A stretch of 15,372 nt of DNA. Origin: DASWOJ01 sp036398775. Lineage in GTDB: Bacteria; Pseudomonadota; Alphaproteobacteria; Acetobacterales; Acetobacteraceae. Of the stretch, positions 6,795-14,016 are shown piece by piece. The notes under the pieces were generated by a model that saw only the letters and a list, made by a program, of their open reading frames with translations, was not told where the DNA came from and made no database searches. Within the stretch, counting starts at the first letter, position 1, and each line of letters opens with the position of its first letter. The stretch is from NCBI GenBank assembly GCA_036398775.1, contig DASWOJ010000229.1:1-15372 (forward strand), in the 5' to 3' direction. The position numbers were made by a program, and so were the translations under genes.

Positions 6795-8148
6795 TACGCA
6801 GGGTTTCGTCCTGGGTTTCCTGCCCGTGGCGCTGGGACTGTTCTATGCCGCGCGCAGCCATGCGGGCCGCCAGGCCGTGCTGGTCGCGGCATCCCTGGCG
6901 TTCTATGCGTTCTGGGATGCGCGGTTCGTCCCGGCGCTGGTTGGCCTCACGTTGGCCAACTGGCTGGTCGTGCGCTGGTGGGCAGCGGCACGCCGCCGCC
7001 GGGCCATCCTGGGCTTGGGCGTCGCGCTGAACCTTGGCGTCCTGGGAGTCTGCAAGTATGCGGACTTCCTCGGCGCCAACCTGGCGGCGGCGTTGGGCAC
7101 GCCCTTCACCCCGTTCGGGATCATACTGCCGTTGGGCGTATCGTTCTTCACCTTCCAGAAGATCAGCTACCTCGTGGACCTGCGCCGCGGCGACCGGCAC
7201 GTCTATGGGCTGCTCGACTTCTTCGCCTTCGTGACCTTCTTCCCGCAACTGATCGCCGGCCCGCTGGTGCGCCACAACGAGATCATCCCGCAATTCGCCC
7301 GCGACCCGCACGGACCCGCCATGTGGGAGAACCTGTCGCGCGGCCTGGCCCTGTTCACCATCGGCTTCGCCAAGAAATCCGCCCTGGCCGACAGCCTGGC
7401 GCCCCTGCCGGACCAGTTGTTCGCGCAGGCCGCGGCCGGGCCGCTCAACCTTGCCCAGGGCTGGGCCGCAGCCGCCGGCTATGCGCTGCAGATCTACCTG
7501 GACTTCTCCGGCTACTCCGACATGGCCATCGGCCTGGCGCTGATGTTCGGCCTGCGGCTGCCCTTCAACTTCGACATCCCGTATCGCGCCGCCACCATCC
7601 GCGAGTTCTGGCGCCGCTGGCACATGACCCTGTCCCGCTTCCTCCGCGACTACATCTATATCCCCCTTGGCGGCAGCCGGCGCGGCTCGCAGGCAGGCAA
7701 CGTGCTGCTGACGATGCTGCTCGGCGGGCTGTGGCACGGCGCGGCCTGGACCTTCGTCGCCTGGGGCGGGCTGCATGGCCTGGCGCTGGCGGTGAACGGA
7801 GCCTGGGACCGGCGCGGCCTGCGGCTGCCAGCGGGACTGGGATGGGCATTGACCCTGTTGTTCGTGACCGCGGCGTGGGTGCCCTTCCGCGCCCCGGATT
7901 TCACCACCGCCCTGCACGTGCTCTCCGGGATGGCCGGCCTGCACGGCGTCGGCCGCGCAAAGGTCGAAGCGCCGCTCCTGATGCTGGCCGCCGCCGTCGC
8001 GCTGACCGGCCCCACCAGCCAGGCCGCGGCCCTTGGCCGGTGGCGCCCCTCGCCCTGGATGGCTTTGCCAGCCGGCGCGGCGCTGGCCGGGCTGCTCCTG
8101 CTCACGGGCGGGCGGCTGCCGAACGAGTTCATCTATTTCCAGTTCTGA
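6784..8148 (+). CDS. MBOAT-family O-acyltransferase (AlgI/DltB-like)
   Basis: A 454-residue polytopic membrane protein of the membrane-bound O-acyltransferase family. Such proteins pass acetyl groups across the inner membrane for O-acetylation of exported glycans, as AlgI does in alginate synthesis. Visible landmarks are LPLGVSFFTFQKISYLVD (115-132), FPQLIAGPLVRHNEI (153-167), LDFSGYSDMAIG (239-250), NFDIPYRAATIREFWRRWH (262-280), LRDYIYIPLGGSR (287-299) and LWHGAAWTFVAWGGLHG (316-332) with the expected active-site H318. The C-terminus FIYFQF is typical. Length fits (450-520). The open frame extends to 6712, but MLFNTQGFVLGF at 6784 is the family N-terminus. The SGNH-like gene 61 nt downstream is its likely partner. 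The glycan target is unknown because no polymer synthesis genes are in the window. Confidence 0.93.
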   Translation: MLFNTQGFVLGFLPVALGLFYAARSHAGRQAVLVAASLAFYAFWDARFVPALVGLTLANWLVVRWWAAARRRRAILGLGVALNLGVLGVCKYADFLGANLAAALGTPFTPFGIILPLGVSFFTFQKISYLVDLRRGDRHVYGLLDFFAFVTFFPQLIAGPLVRHNEIIPQFARDPHGPAMWENLSRGLALFTIGFAKKSALADSLAPLPDQLFAQAAAGPLNLAQGWAAAAGYALQIYLDFSGYSDMAIGLALMFGLRLPFNFDIPYRAATIREFWRRWHMTLSRFLRDYIYIPLGGSRRGSQAGNVLLTMLLGGLWHGAAWTFVAWGGLHGLALAVNGAWDRRGLRLPAGLGWALTLLFVTAAWVPFRAPDFTTALHVLSGMAGLHGVGRAKVEAPLLMLAAAVALTGPTSQAAALGRWRPSPWMALPAGAALAGLLLLTGGRLPNEFIYFQF

Positions 8149-8209
8149 CCCCTCCCCGGATGCCGGTCCCACCCCGGACCCGGCTGCCTGGCGCCGCGCC
8201 TTCCGCACC

Positions 8210-9199
8210 ATGCTGCTGACGGCGTTGGGCGTGGTGGCGGTGCTGTGGGGCTTCGTCGCGCTGGTGGACCCCTGGGATACGCTGCCGCTGTCGCCGCCGG
8301 CCCGGCGGGTGCCGATCAGCACCAATGCCCGATTCTCCTTTCCGGCGCTGGCGCGCAGTCCCCGCTTCGATTCGGCGGTGTTCGGCACCTCCACCTCCCG
8401 CCTGCTGCAGCCGGCGCAGCTCGACCCAGAATTCGGCGCGCGCTTCGTCAACCTGTCCATGAACAGCGCCACCGCCTGGGAGCAGACCCGGATGCTGCAG
8501 GTATTCCTGCGCGCCCACCCGGCGCCACGCGCCATCATCGTCGGGCTGGACACCGAATGGTGCCAGCCCGCCATCATCCGCACCACCGGCCGGCCGTTCC
8601 CGGAATGGATGTATGGCGCCAGCCTATGGCCCGCCTACCGTCATATGCTGACCCCCTACGCCGTGCAGGAGGCAGCGAACCAGTTCGCCGTCCTGGTCGG
8701 CTGGCATCGCCGCCGCTATGGCCTGGACGGCTACACCAGGTTCGTGCCGGACGACTCCGCCTATGACCCTGCCCGGGTGGACGCCGCCTTCGCCCGCTGG
8801 CCGGCGGTGGATGCATCGCCGGCCGCCGAGGGGCAGCATTTCGCCTTCCCGGCCATGGCGATGCTGCACGACGCCCTGGCGCCGCTGCCGCCGGATACCC
8901 GGGTGATGCTTTATTTCACCCCCAACCACATCAGCCAGCAGGGCGCGCCAGGCAGCCAGACCGCGGCATGGTGGGCCGCGTGCAAGCGGGCCGCGACAGG
9001 GATGGCCGCAGCGCGCGGAGCATCGGTGCTGGACTTCATGGTGCCAAGCGCGATCACGGCGGACCGGTCGAACTACTGGGACCCGCTGCACTACCGCGAA
9101 TCCGTCGCCGCACGCCTCGCCGCCGCCCTGGCCCGCGGCGCCGACCGGGACGCCGAGGTGCTTGCATCGCCATCCCCCTCCGGAGATGCGCCGGGGTGA
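8210..9199 (+). CDS. Membrane-anchored SGNH-like protein partnered with MBOAT acyltransferase
   Basis: This 329-residue protein starts with one hydrophobic segment (2-18, LLTALGVVAVLWGFVAL), probably an uncleaved anchor, followed by a large extracytoplasmic domain. Weak SGNH/AlgJ-like blocks are visible: VFGTSTSRLLQP (58-68, candidate nucleophile S61 or S63), FVNLSMNSATAWEQ (79-92), AIIVGLDTEW (108-117) and a C-terminal DPLHY (291-295) giving the D-x-x-H pair D291/H294. It directly follows the MBOAT gene on the same strand, the arrangement of AlgI with AlgJ/AlgX and of BcsY with BcsX. It probably takes acetyl from the MBOAT protein and loads it onto a glycan. Upstream in-frame sequence to 8033 has no plausible start, so ATG 8210 is used although its ribosome binding site is weak. 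Fold assignment is inference from short motifs. Confidence 0.8.
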   Translation: MLLTALGVVAVLWGFVALVDPWDTLPLSPPARRVPISTNARFSFPALARSPRFDSAVFGTSTSRLLQPAQLDPEFGARFVNLSMNSATAWEQTRMLQVFLRAHPAPRAIIVGLDTEWCQPAIIRTTGRPFPEWMYGASLWPAYRHMLTPYAVQEAANQFAVLVGWHRRRYGLDGYTRFVPDDSAYDPARVDAAFARWPAVDASPAAEGQHFAFPAMAMLHDALAPLPPDTRVMLYFTPNHISQQGAPGSQTAAWWAACKRAATGMAAARGASVLDFMVPSAITADRSNYWDPLHYRESVAARLAAALARGADRDAEVLASPSPSGDAPG

Positions 9200-9240
9200 C
9201 CGGGTCTTGCGGCCGCCCCGCCCCGGCCCTCGCGCACCCC

Positions 9241-9258
9241 GCTTCCTCGCAAGGAAGC
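9241..9258. terminator. Stem-loop after the SGNH-like gene
   Basis: GCTTCCT (9241-9247), loop CGCA, AGGAAGC (9252-9258): a perfect 7-bp hairpin 42 nt after the stop of the MBOAT/SGNH operon. No run of T follows on the plus strand, so as an intrinsic terminator it is weak; it may instead stabilise the mRNA end. Alternative: chance hairpin in GC-rich DNA. Confidence 0.4.
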
Positions 9259-9305
9259 AGGCGGAAAACATTGCCGGGCGTGCGCCTGTCGCCCATCCTG
9301 CCGCC

Positions 9306-10004
9306 ATGCCGCTCCCCAGCCCCGAAACCGTCGCCCTCCCCGGCGGCCCCGCCCCGGTCCAGTGGCGCCGCAGCCCGCGTGCCCGCAAAATCAGCCTGCG
9401 GATAGACCCGCGCTCCGGCGCGGTCGTCATCACCCTGCCGCCCCGCGCCGCCGCCGCCGCCGGCAGGGCGCTGCTGCTGGACAACGTGGGGTGGGTCGCG
9501 GAACGTCTGGCCCGCCTGCCCCAGCCCATCCTGCTGCGCGACGGCGCCACCGTCCCCATCCACGGCGCCCCGCACAGCATCCGCCATGCCCCTGGCGCAG
9601 TCGGCGCCTGGCTGGACGCCGGCACCCTGCACGTCGCCGGCGCGCCCGAGTTCCTGGGCCGCCGCGCCGCCGACTTCCTCCGCGCCGAGGCCCGCCGCCG
9701 CCTCGCCGCCCAGGCTCTCGCCAAGGCGGAGCCGGCTGGCCTCCGGCCCCGCCGCGTCGTCGTCAAGGACACCCGCACCCGCTGGGGAAGCTGCACCGCC
9801 GATGGCACGCTGATGTTCAACTGGCGCCTGGTGATGGCTCCCCCCGACGTGCAGGACTACGTGGCGGCGCACGAGGTCGCCCACCTCCGCCACATGGACC
9901 ACAGCCGGGCGTTCTGGACCCTGGTCGGGCAACTGACGCCGCACCGCCGCGCCGCGACGCGATGGCTGGACGCCGAGGGCGCCGGCCTGATGCGCATCGG
10001 ATGA
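9306..10004 (+). CDS. YgjP-type zinc metallopeptidase (M48/DUF45 family)
   Basis: This 232-residue protein has the family hallmarks. The N-terminal VQWRRSPRARKISLRID (18-34) is the usual basic beta-strand start, TRTRWGSCTADG lies at 156-167, and the zinc-binding HEVAH at 189-193 is followed by HMDHSRAFW (196-204), in which H199 is the likely third ligand. YgjP-like proteins (formerly DUF45, related to SprT and M48 peptidases) are common in bacteria but their substrates are largely unknown. No signal peptide or membrane helix is seen, so it is probably cytoplasmic. The frame is open back to 9162, but the ATG at 9306 gives the normal family N-terminus. It is followed 160 nt later by the MFS gene with a stem-loop between, so they may be separate transcription units. 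Confidence 0.9.
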   Translation: MPLPSPETVALPGGPAPVQWRRSPRARKISLRIDPRSGAVVITLPPRAAAAAGRALLLDNVGWVAERLARLPQPILLRDGATVPIHGAPHSIRHAPGAVGAWLDAGTLHVAGAPEFLGRRAADFLRAEARRRLAAQALAKAEPAGLRPRRVVVKDTRTRWGSCTADGTLMFNWRLVMAPPDVQDYVAAHEVAHLRHMDHSRAFWTLVGQLTPHRRAATRWLDAEGAGLMRIG

Positions 10005-10091
10005 TCCCGCGCGGCGCAACCGCGGCCGGGCCGGGCCGCCGCGTGCCGCCGCCCTTCGCAGGGGCGCAGCGGCCCGGCACGCCAGCACCCG

Positions 10092-10128
10092 GACTGCCGC
10101 GCCGCAAGGGCGGCTCACGACGGCAGTC
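10092..10128. terminator. Large inverted repeat between metallopeptidase and MFS genes
   Basis: GACTGCCG (10092-10099) and CGGCAGTC (10121-10128) are perfect 8-bp arms around 21 nt, and the loop can form a further small stem (CGCC-GCAAG-GGCG, 10100-10112). It lies 88 nt after the YgjP stop and 36 nt before the MFS start. No T tract follows on either strand, so it may be a weak terminator, an mRNA leader structure for the MFS gene, or a binding site. Confidence 0.45.
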
Positions 10129-10164
10129 TCACCAACCCAGGAAGGCGCCTGCCCCCTGGCCGAC

Positions 10165-11394
10165 GTGACGCCCGCCGCACCGCCTATGCTGCGCAACCTG
10201 GCCTTCTCCGCCTTCCTGGCCGCGAACGCGCTGGAGCGGCTGGCGTCGTCCGCCCTCAAGGTGCTGCTGGGATTCCAGGTTTACGAGCTGACGCGCAACC
10301 CGCTGGACCTGGGCTGGCTGGGCCTGGCGGAGGCCGCGCCAGGCATCGCCCTGGTGCTGTATGGCGGCCACGTCGCCGACCGGCTGCCCCGGCGGCGCAT
10401 CGTCCTGCTCGGCACCGCGGCGCTGGCGCTGCTCGCGGCGGCCCTGGCCGCTGCCGCCGGAAGCGGCCACGCGCTCCCGGTCCTGTTCGCCGCCGCGGTG
10501 CTGACCGGCGCCATCGGCGCCTTCGCCGACCCGGCGCTGTCCGGCCTGGAGGCGCATGTCGTGCCCGTGGCCGGACTCCTGCGCGGCCTCGCCCTGCTGG
10601 CCACCACCGGACGGACCGCATCCATGCTCGGCCCGGCTTTGGGCGGCCTGGCCTGGGCAGGCCTGGGACCATCCAGCACCTACGCCGCCCTGGCCGCGCT
10701 GCTCGTGGCCTCCGTCGCCGCCATGGCGGCGGGAGTGCCGGAAGCGCCGGTGCCGGAAACGGCGGACGGAGGCGCCGGAGTGTGGCGGTCCATCCGCGAG
10801 GGCGTGGCCTTCGTGTTCCGCAGCGAGGTCCTGCTCGGCAGCATGGCGTTGGACCTGTTCGCGGTGTTCTTCGGCGGTGCGACGGCCCTGCTGCCGGTGT
10901 TCGCGACGGACATCCTGGGCGCCGGACCCGCCGGGTTCGGGCTGCTCCGCTCGGCCGGCGCGGCGGGGTCCCTGACGGCGGCGGCCTTCGCCACCCGGCT
11001 GGTGCCGCCCCGCCGGGCCGGGATGGTGCTGCATGGCGTGATCGCCGGGTTCGGCGTGGCGATGGTGCTGTTCGGCCTGTCGCGTTCCCTCCCGCTGTCC
11101 ATCGCGGCGCTGTTCGTGGCCGGCCTGTGCGACGGGGTGAGCGTGGTGATCCGCCGCGCCATCCTGCGGCTCGCGTCGCCGGAAGCCATGCGGGGCCGCA
11201 TCGCCGCGGTCCGCCTGGTGTTCCTGTCCTCGTCGAACGAGCTGGGCGCGTTCGAGAGCGGCGTGGCGGCCAGCCTGCTGGGCGCGCCCGCGGCCGTGTG
11301 GGCCGGCGGCCTGGTGACGCTCGGGGTGGTGGTGGTGACCGCGCTGCGGGCGCCGGGCCTGCGTCGGTTGGACCTGGAGGCGCTGGGCCGGTGA
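10165..11394 (+). CDS. MFS exporter, EntS-like (MFS_3 family)
   Basis: A 409-residue protein with about 10-12 hydrophobic helices. MFS motif A is clear in the loop after the second helix: GGHVADRLPRRR (67-78). The N-terminus RNLAFSAFLAANALERLASSALKVLLGFQVYELT and the late segment GLCDGVSVVIRRAILRLASPEAMRGRIAAV (320-349, read in parts) are typical of the MFS_3/EntS branch, whose known members export siderophores or macrolides. The substrate here is unknown and no siderophore genes are nearby. Start is GTG 10165 with no well-placed ribosome binding site; ATG 10186 is the alternative and would shorten the protein by seven residues. It ends 10 nt from the stop of the convergent histidine kinase gene. 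Confidence 0.9.
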   Translation: MTPAAPPMLRNLAFSAFLAANALERLASSALKVLLGFQVYELTRNPLDLGWLGLAEAAPGIALVLYGGHVADRLPRRRIVLLGTAALALLAAALAAAAGSGHALPVLFAAAVLTGAIGAFADPALSGLEAHVVPVAGLLRGLALLATTGRTASMLGPALGGLAWAGLGPSSTYAALAALLVASVAAMAAGVPEAPVPETADGGAGVWRSIREGVAFVFRSEVLLGSMALDLFAVFFGGATALLPVFATDILGAGPAGFGLLRSAGAAGSLTAAAFATRLVPPRRAGMVLHGVIAGFGVAMVLFGLSRSLPLSIAALFVAGLCDGVSVVIRRAILRLASPEAMRGRIAAVRLVFLSSSNELGAFESGVAASLLGAPAAVWAGGLVTLGVVVVTALRAPGLRRLDLEALGR

Positions 11395-11404
11395 CGTCAG
11401 CCGC

Positions 11405-13447
11405 TCACCCGCCGGGGCAGCGCGCCAGCTTCAGGCGTTCGGCAAGCTGGTCCCGCGGATAAGGCTTGGCCAGAACCGGCAGGTCGCCGGGCACGCTGTG
11501 CTCGCGGGCCAGCAAGTCGCCGGCATAGCCGGAGGTCAGCACCACCCGCAGCCCCGGCCGCAGCCGCTCCGCCATCACCGCCAGTTGCACCCCGTTCATC
11601 CCGCCAGGCATCACGATGTCGGAGAACAGGATGTCCACCCGCTTCTCGCCGTGCAGCAGCTCCAGCGCCTCCGCCGCGTCCCGCGCCGGAATGACCTGGT
11701 ATCCGAGATCGGCCAGGTTCTCGATCACCGCGGTCAGCACCGCGGCCTCATCCTCGACCGCAAGCACGGTTTCCCCCGCCTCCGCATGACGCAGTGCGCT
11801 GGCCGGGCCGGCGCTGCTTGCCGCGGGCGCGACGCCCTCGGCCCGGGGCAGCCAGACCTCCGCGGTCGTGCCCTGGCCCGGCGCCGACGTGATCTCCACC
11901 GTGCCCCCCGCCGCCCGGGCGAACCCATGCACCTGGCTCAGCCCAAGCCCGGACCCCTTGCCGAACTCCTTGGTGGTGAAGAACGGCTCGAACACCATGG
12001 CGCGCGTCGCCTCATCCATGCCGGACCCGTTGTCGGCCACCGCCAGCACGACGTAGCTCCCCGGCGGCAACCCATCCCCGCCGTCACGTTCGGCGTTGCG
12101 GGTGCCGACCTCGATGCGCCCGCCCTGCTGCGGCAACGCGTCGCGCGCGTTCACGACCAGGTTCAGCACCGCAGACTCGAACTCGCTGAGGTCTATGCAG
12201 GCGGAGTGCGCCGCCGGATCCAGGGCCAGCTTCAACTGCACGGCCTCGCCAACGACGCGCCGGGCCAGCGGCTCGAAGTCGCGCAGGGAGGCGTTCAGGT
12301 CCACCGTCTCCGGACGCAGGTCCTGCCGCCGGGCGAAGGTCAGGAGCTGGCGCGTCAGGCGGGCGCCGCGCTGCGCCGCCTCCATCCCGGCCTCGGCCAT
12401 CGTCAGCACCCGCTCCCGGTCGTCCGGCCGGCGGCGTATCATCTCGAAGCCGCTGGTGACCACCGTCAGCAGGTTGTTGAAGTCGTGCGCCACCCCGCCC
12501 GTCAGCCGGCCGATGGCCTCCATCTTCTGCGCCTGCCGCAGCGCCGCGCTGGCGCGGGCCGCCTCGTCCGCCGCCGCCTCGGCCTTGGCGCGCAGGGCGT
12601 CCACCTCGTGCAGGTAGGCCCACAGGATGACGAAGGCCGACACCATCGCCTCCATCCGCCCGGCATACCATCCGACCGACCCGCGCGGCCCGCCAGCCAT
12701 GGTCAGGACGTTGTCGAGCATGAGCAGGACCAGCGAGACGCCGATCCAGAGGTCCAGCACGGAAGCCCGCCGCCGCGTTGCCCACCACAGCGCCGCCAAT
12801 GCCGCCGCCGCGAGCGCCTGCATCGCCAGGCCGGCGCCCGAGGTCGTCACCGCCGAATTGTCATCCCCCATGACCTGGTGCGGCAGCCACGGCAGCCCGG
12901 CCGTTGCCGCCAGCGCCGCCGCCCCTGCCGCCGCCAGCGCCGCCGCCGCCGCACCCGCGGCAACCGGTCCGGCGCGTGCCGGAGCGACCAGCACCGGATG
13001 CTCTCGCCGCAGCGCCAGCGCATAGGCCAGGGCGCAGGAGGGCGGCCCGAGGTGCCAGAACGTCCACAGCCAGGTCGTCGTCTCCGGCCCGGCGCCAAGC
13101 ACCCGTCCGCCGCCGGCCACGCCGGGAAAGCTGAGCAGCTGCAGCGCAACAATCGCCGCGGTATAGAGCGTGCCCCCGGCAATCAACAGCAGCGGCAGCG
13201 AGCGTGCGCGCCGGAACTGGCTGAACAGCACCCAGGCGCTGAGCGCATAGGCAACGATCAGCCCGGTTTGATTGATGAGGACGAAGCCCGGCAGGACCGG
13301 TCCAGGCCGGGCGGCCACCGGCAGCAGGCAGGCCGTCGCGGCCACGGCCAACAGGCACAGCCCCATCGCAGCTCGCCGCTGGCTGGGTGCAGGCGGGTCC
13401 GTTGCGACCGTGGCTGCCCGTGCGCCGGCCCATGTTGGTGCAGTCAT
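11405..13447 (-). CDS. Hybrid histidine kinase with MASE4-like membrane sensor and C-terminal receiver
   Basis: A 680-residue inner-membrane sensor kinase. Residues ~28-280 are hydrophobic with seven or eight helices and MASE4-like stretches (FVLINQTGLIVAYAL, LPLLLIAGGTLYTA, TTWLWTFWHLGPP). A short coiled coil (282-308) leads to HisKA with phospho-acceptor H321 in GGVAHDFNNLL. The ATPase domain has the N box NARDAL (433-438), ADNGSGM (471-477), EPFFTTK (487-493) and GSGLGLS (498-504). A receiver (~558-675) has E565-D566, phospho-acceptor D610 in FSDIVMPGG and K661 in LAKPY. There is no DNA-binding output, so phosphate is probably relayed to or drained from another protein. ATG 13447 has GGAAAG 6 nt upstream; the frame extends to a TTG at 13495. 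No cognate regulator is adjacent; the lone receiver at 6284-6664 is a candidate by content only. Confidence 0.93.
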   Translation of the reverse strand: MTAPTWAGARAATVATDPPAPSQRRAAMGLCLLAVAATACLLPVAARPGPVLPGFVLINQTGLIVAYALSAWVLFSQFRRARSLPLLLIAGGTLYTAAIVALQLLSFPGVAGGGRVLGAGPETTTWLWTFWHLGPPSCALAYALALRREHPVLVAPARAGPVAAGAAAAALAAAGAAALAATAGLPWLPHQVMGDDNSAVTTSGAGLAMQALAAAALAALWWATRRRASVLDLWIGVSLVLLMLDNVLTMAGGPRGSVGWYAGRMEAMVSAFVILWAYLHEVDALRAKAEAAADEAARASAALRQAQKMEAIGRLTGGVAHDFNNLLTVVTSGFEMIRRRPDDRERVLTMAEAGMEAAQRGARLTRQLLTFARRQDLRPETVDLNASLRDFEPLARRVVGEAVQLKLALDPAAHSACIDLSEFESAVLNLVVNARDALPQQGGRIEVGTRNAERDGGDGLPPGSYVVLAVADNGSGMDEATRAMVFEPFFTTKEFGKGSGLGLSQVHGFARAAGGTVEITSAPGQGTTAEVWLPRAEGVAPAASSAGPASALRHAEAGETVLAVEDEAAVLTAVIENLADLGYQVIPARDAAEALELLHGEKRVDILFSDIVMPGGMNGVQLAVMAERLRPGLRVVLTSGYAGDLLAREHSVPGDLPVLAKPYPRDQLAERLKLARCPGG

Positions 13448-13509
13448 CAGGATCTTTCCGCATCGGCTGGCGCCCGGGCGGGCCGCCTGGGACAATTCCT
13501 AACACGCTT

Positions 13510-13525
13510 CTCACGAAGATGTGAG
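13510..13525. repeat. Inverted repeat upstream of the hybrid histidine kinase
   Basis: CTCAC (13510-13514), 6-bp spacer, GTGAG (13521-13525), with partly matching flanks (TT before, GAA after). It sits ~63 bp upstream of the kinase ATG, between the start and the weak promoter-like words at 13530-13558, so it could be an operator. The arms are short. Confidence 0.3.
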
Positions 13526-13978
13526 GAACATATCGCAACATTCTGGAGTTGGTCCAACGGGGCTCGGCCTGCCGCAGCCGCCCTTGCCGTCGGCAACGGC
13601 CGTATGCGCGGCCGGGCTAGGCGACGGCATCGGCGCCGCAGCCTTCCATCCTGGAATCCCGGCCAGCCGAGCCAACGGGTTCGCGCACGCGCCTGCCGCC
13701 AACCCTCCGGCAAAACCGGTCAGCCACCGCATCCCGCACCACCGCAGGACCCCACTTGGAACAGGTCCGCCAGCCCGCACCAACCCAACATTCACATCCC
13801 GGCCCGCACGCCCCAGCCCCGCCGGCAACGGCGCATGCGGCTGACCGCGCCAGCCGGCTTGGCGCACCGGCACTGGCTGCATGTGGATTTGGCATGCCTT
13901 GGCCTACGTCCCGTCCAAAGCCACCACCTGGAAGATGACCATGACCAAGGTGTCGAAGGCGGAGCTTGCAGCCTGTGA

Positions 13979-13992
13979 CCCGGAGCGCCGGG
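13979..13992 (-). terminator. Weak hairpin after the penicillin-binding protein gene
   Basis: CCCGG-AGCG-CCGGG forms a 5-bp stem with a 4-nt loop, 25 nt past the stop codon at 14017-14019 on the minus strand. There is no T tract, so termination here would be weak or Rho-dependent. In such GC-rich DNA a hairpin of this size is not rare. Confidence 0.25.
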
Positions 13993-14016
13993 GCCAGGCA
14001 TCTGCGTCCCACCCCC

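Larger units (their letters stand above)
13448..14016. other. Intergenic stretch without a confident gene
   Basis: About 570 bp between the histidine kinase start and the end of the penicillin-binding protein gene. Codon third-position bias is weaker here than in neighbouring genes in every frame I looked at. An inverted repeat CTCAC-n6-GTGAG (13510-13525) lies ~65 bp upstream of the kinase. On the minus strand, TTGGAC (13553-13558), 17 nt, then GATATG (13530-13535) is a poor sigma-70-like promoter candidate for the kinase. A 73-codon minus-strand frame (13511-13732) is discussed in the findings. No tRNA is seen. Confidence 0.5.

Noticed and set aside
6694..8586. 630-codon minus-strand frame opposite the MBOAT and SGNH-like genes
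   Set aside because: Gln/Gly/Arg-rich with no family features; shadow of the codon bias of the real genes.
11390..11409. GGTGA...TCACC inverted repeat between the convergent MFS and kinase genes
   Set aside because: The arms are formed by the two facing TGA stop codons with flanking G/C, spacer 10 nt; too short to support a bidirectional terminator.
13526..13558. GGAAC on the plus strand followed by GTT, reminiscent of an EcfG general stress promoter
   Set aside because: Spacing and the second element do not match GGAAC-n16/17-CGTT, and no plus-strand gene follows.
11498..13978. 826-codon plus-strand frame opposite the hybrid kinase
   Set aside because: Arg/Gln/His-rich nonsense-like translation over a kinase with intact motifs on the other strand.
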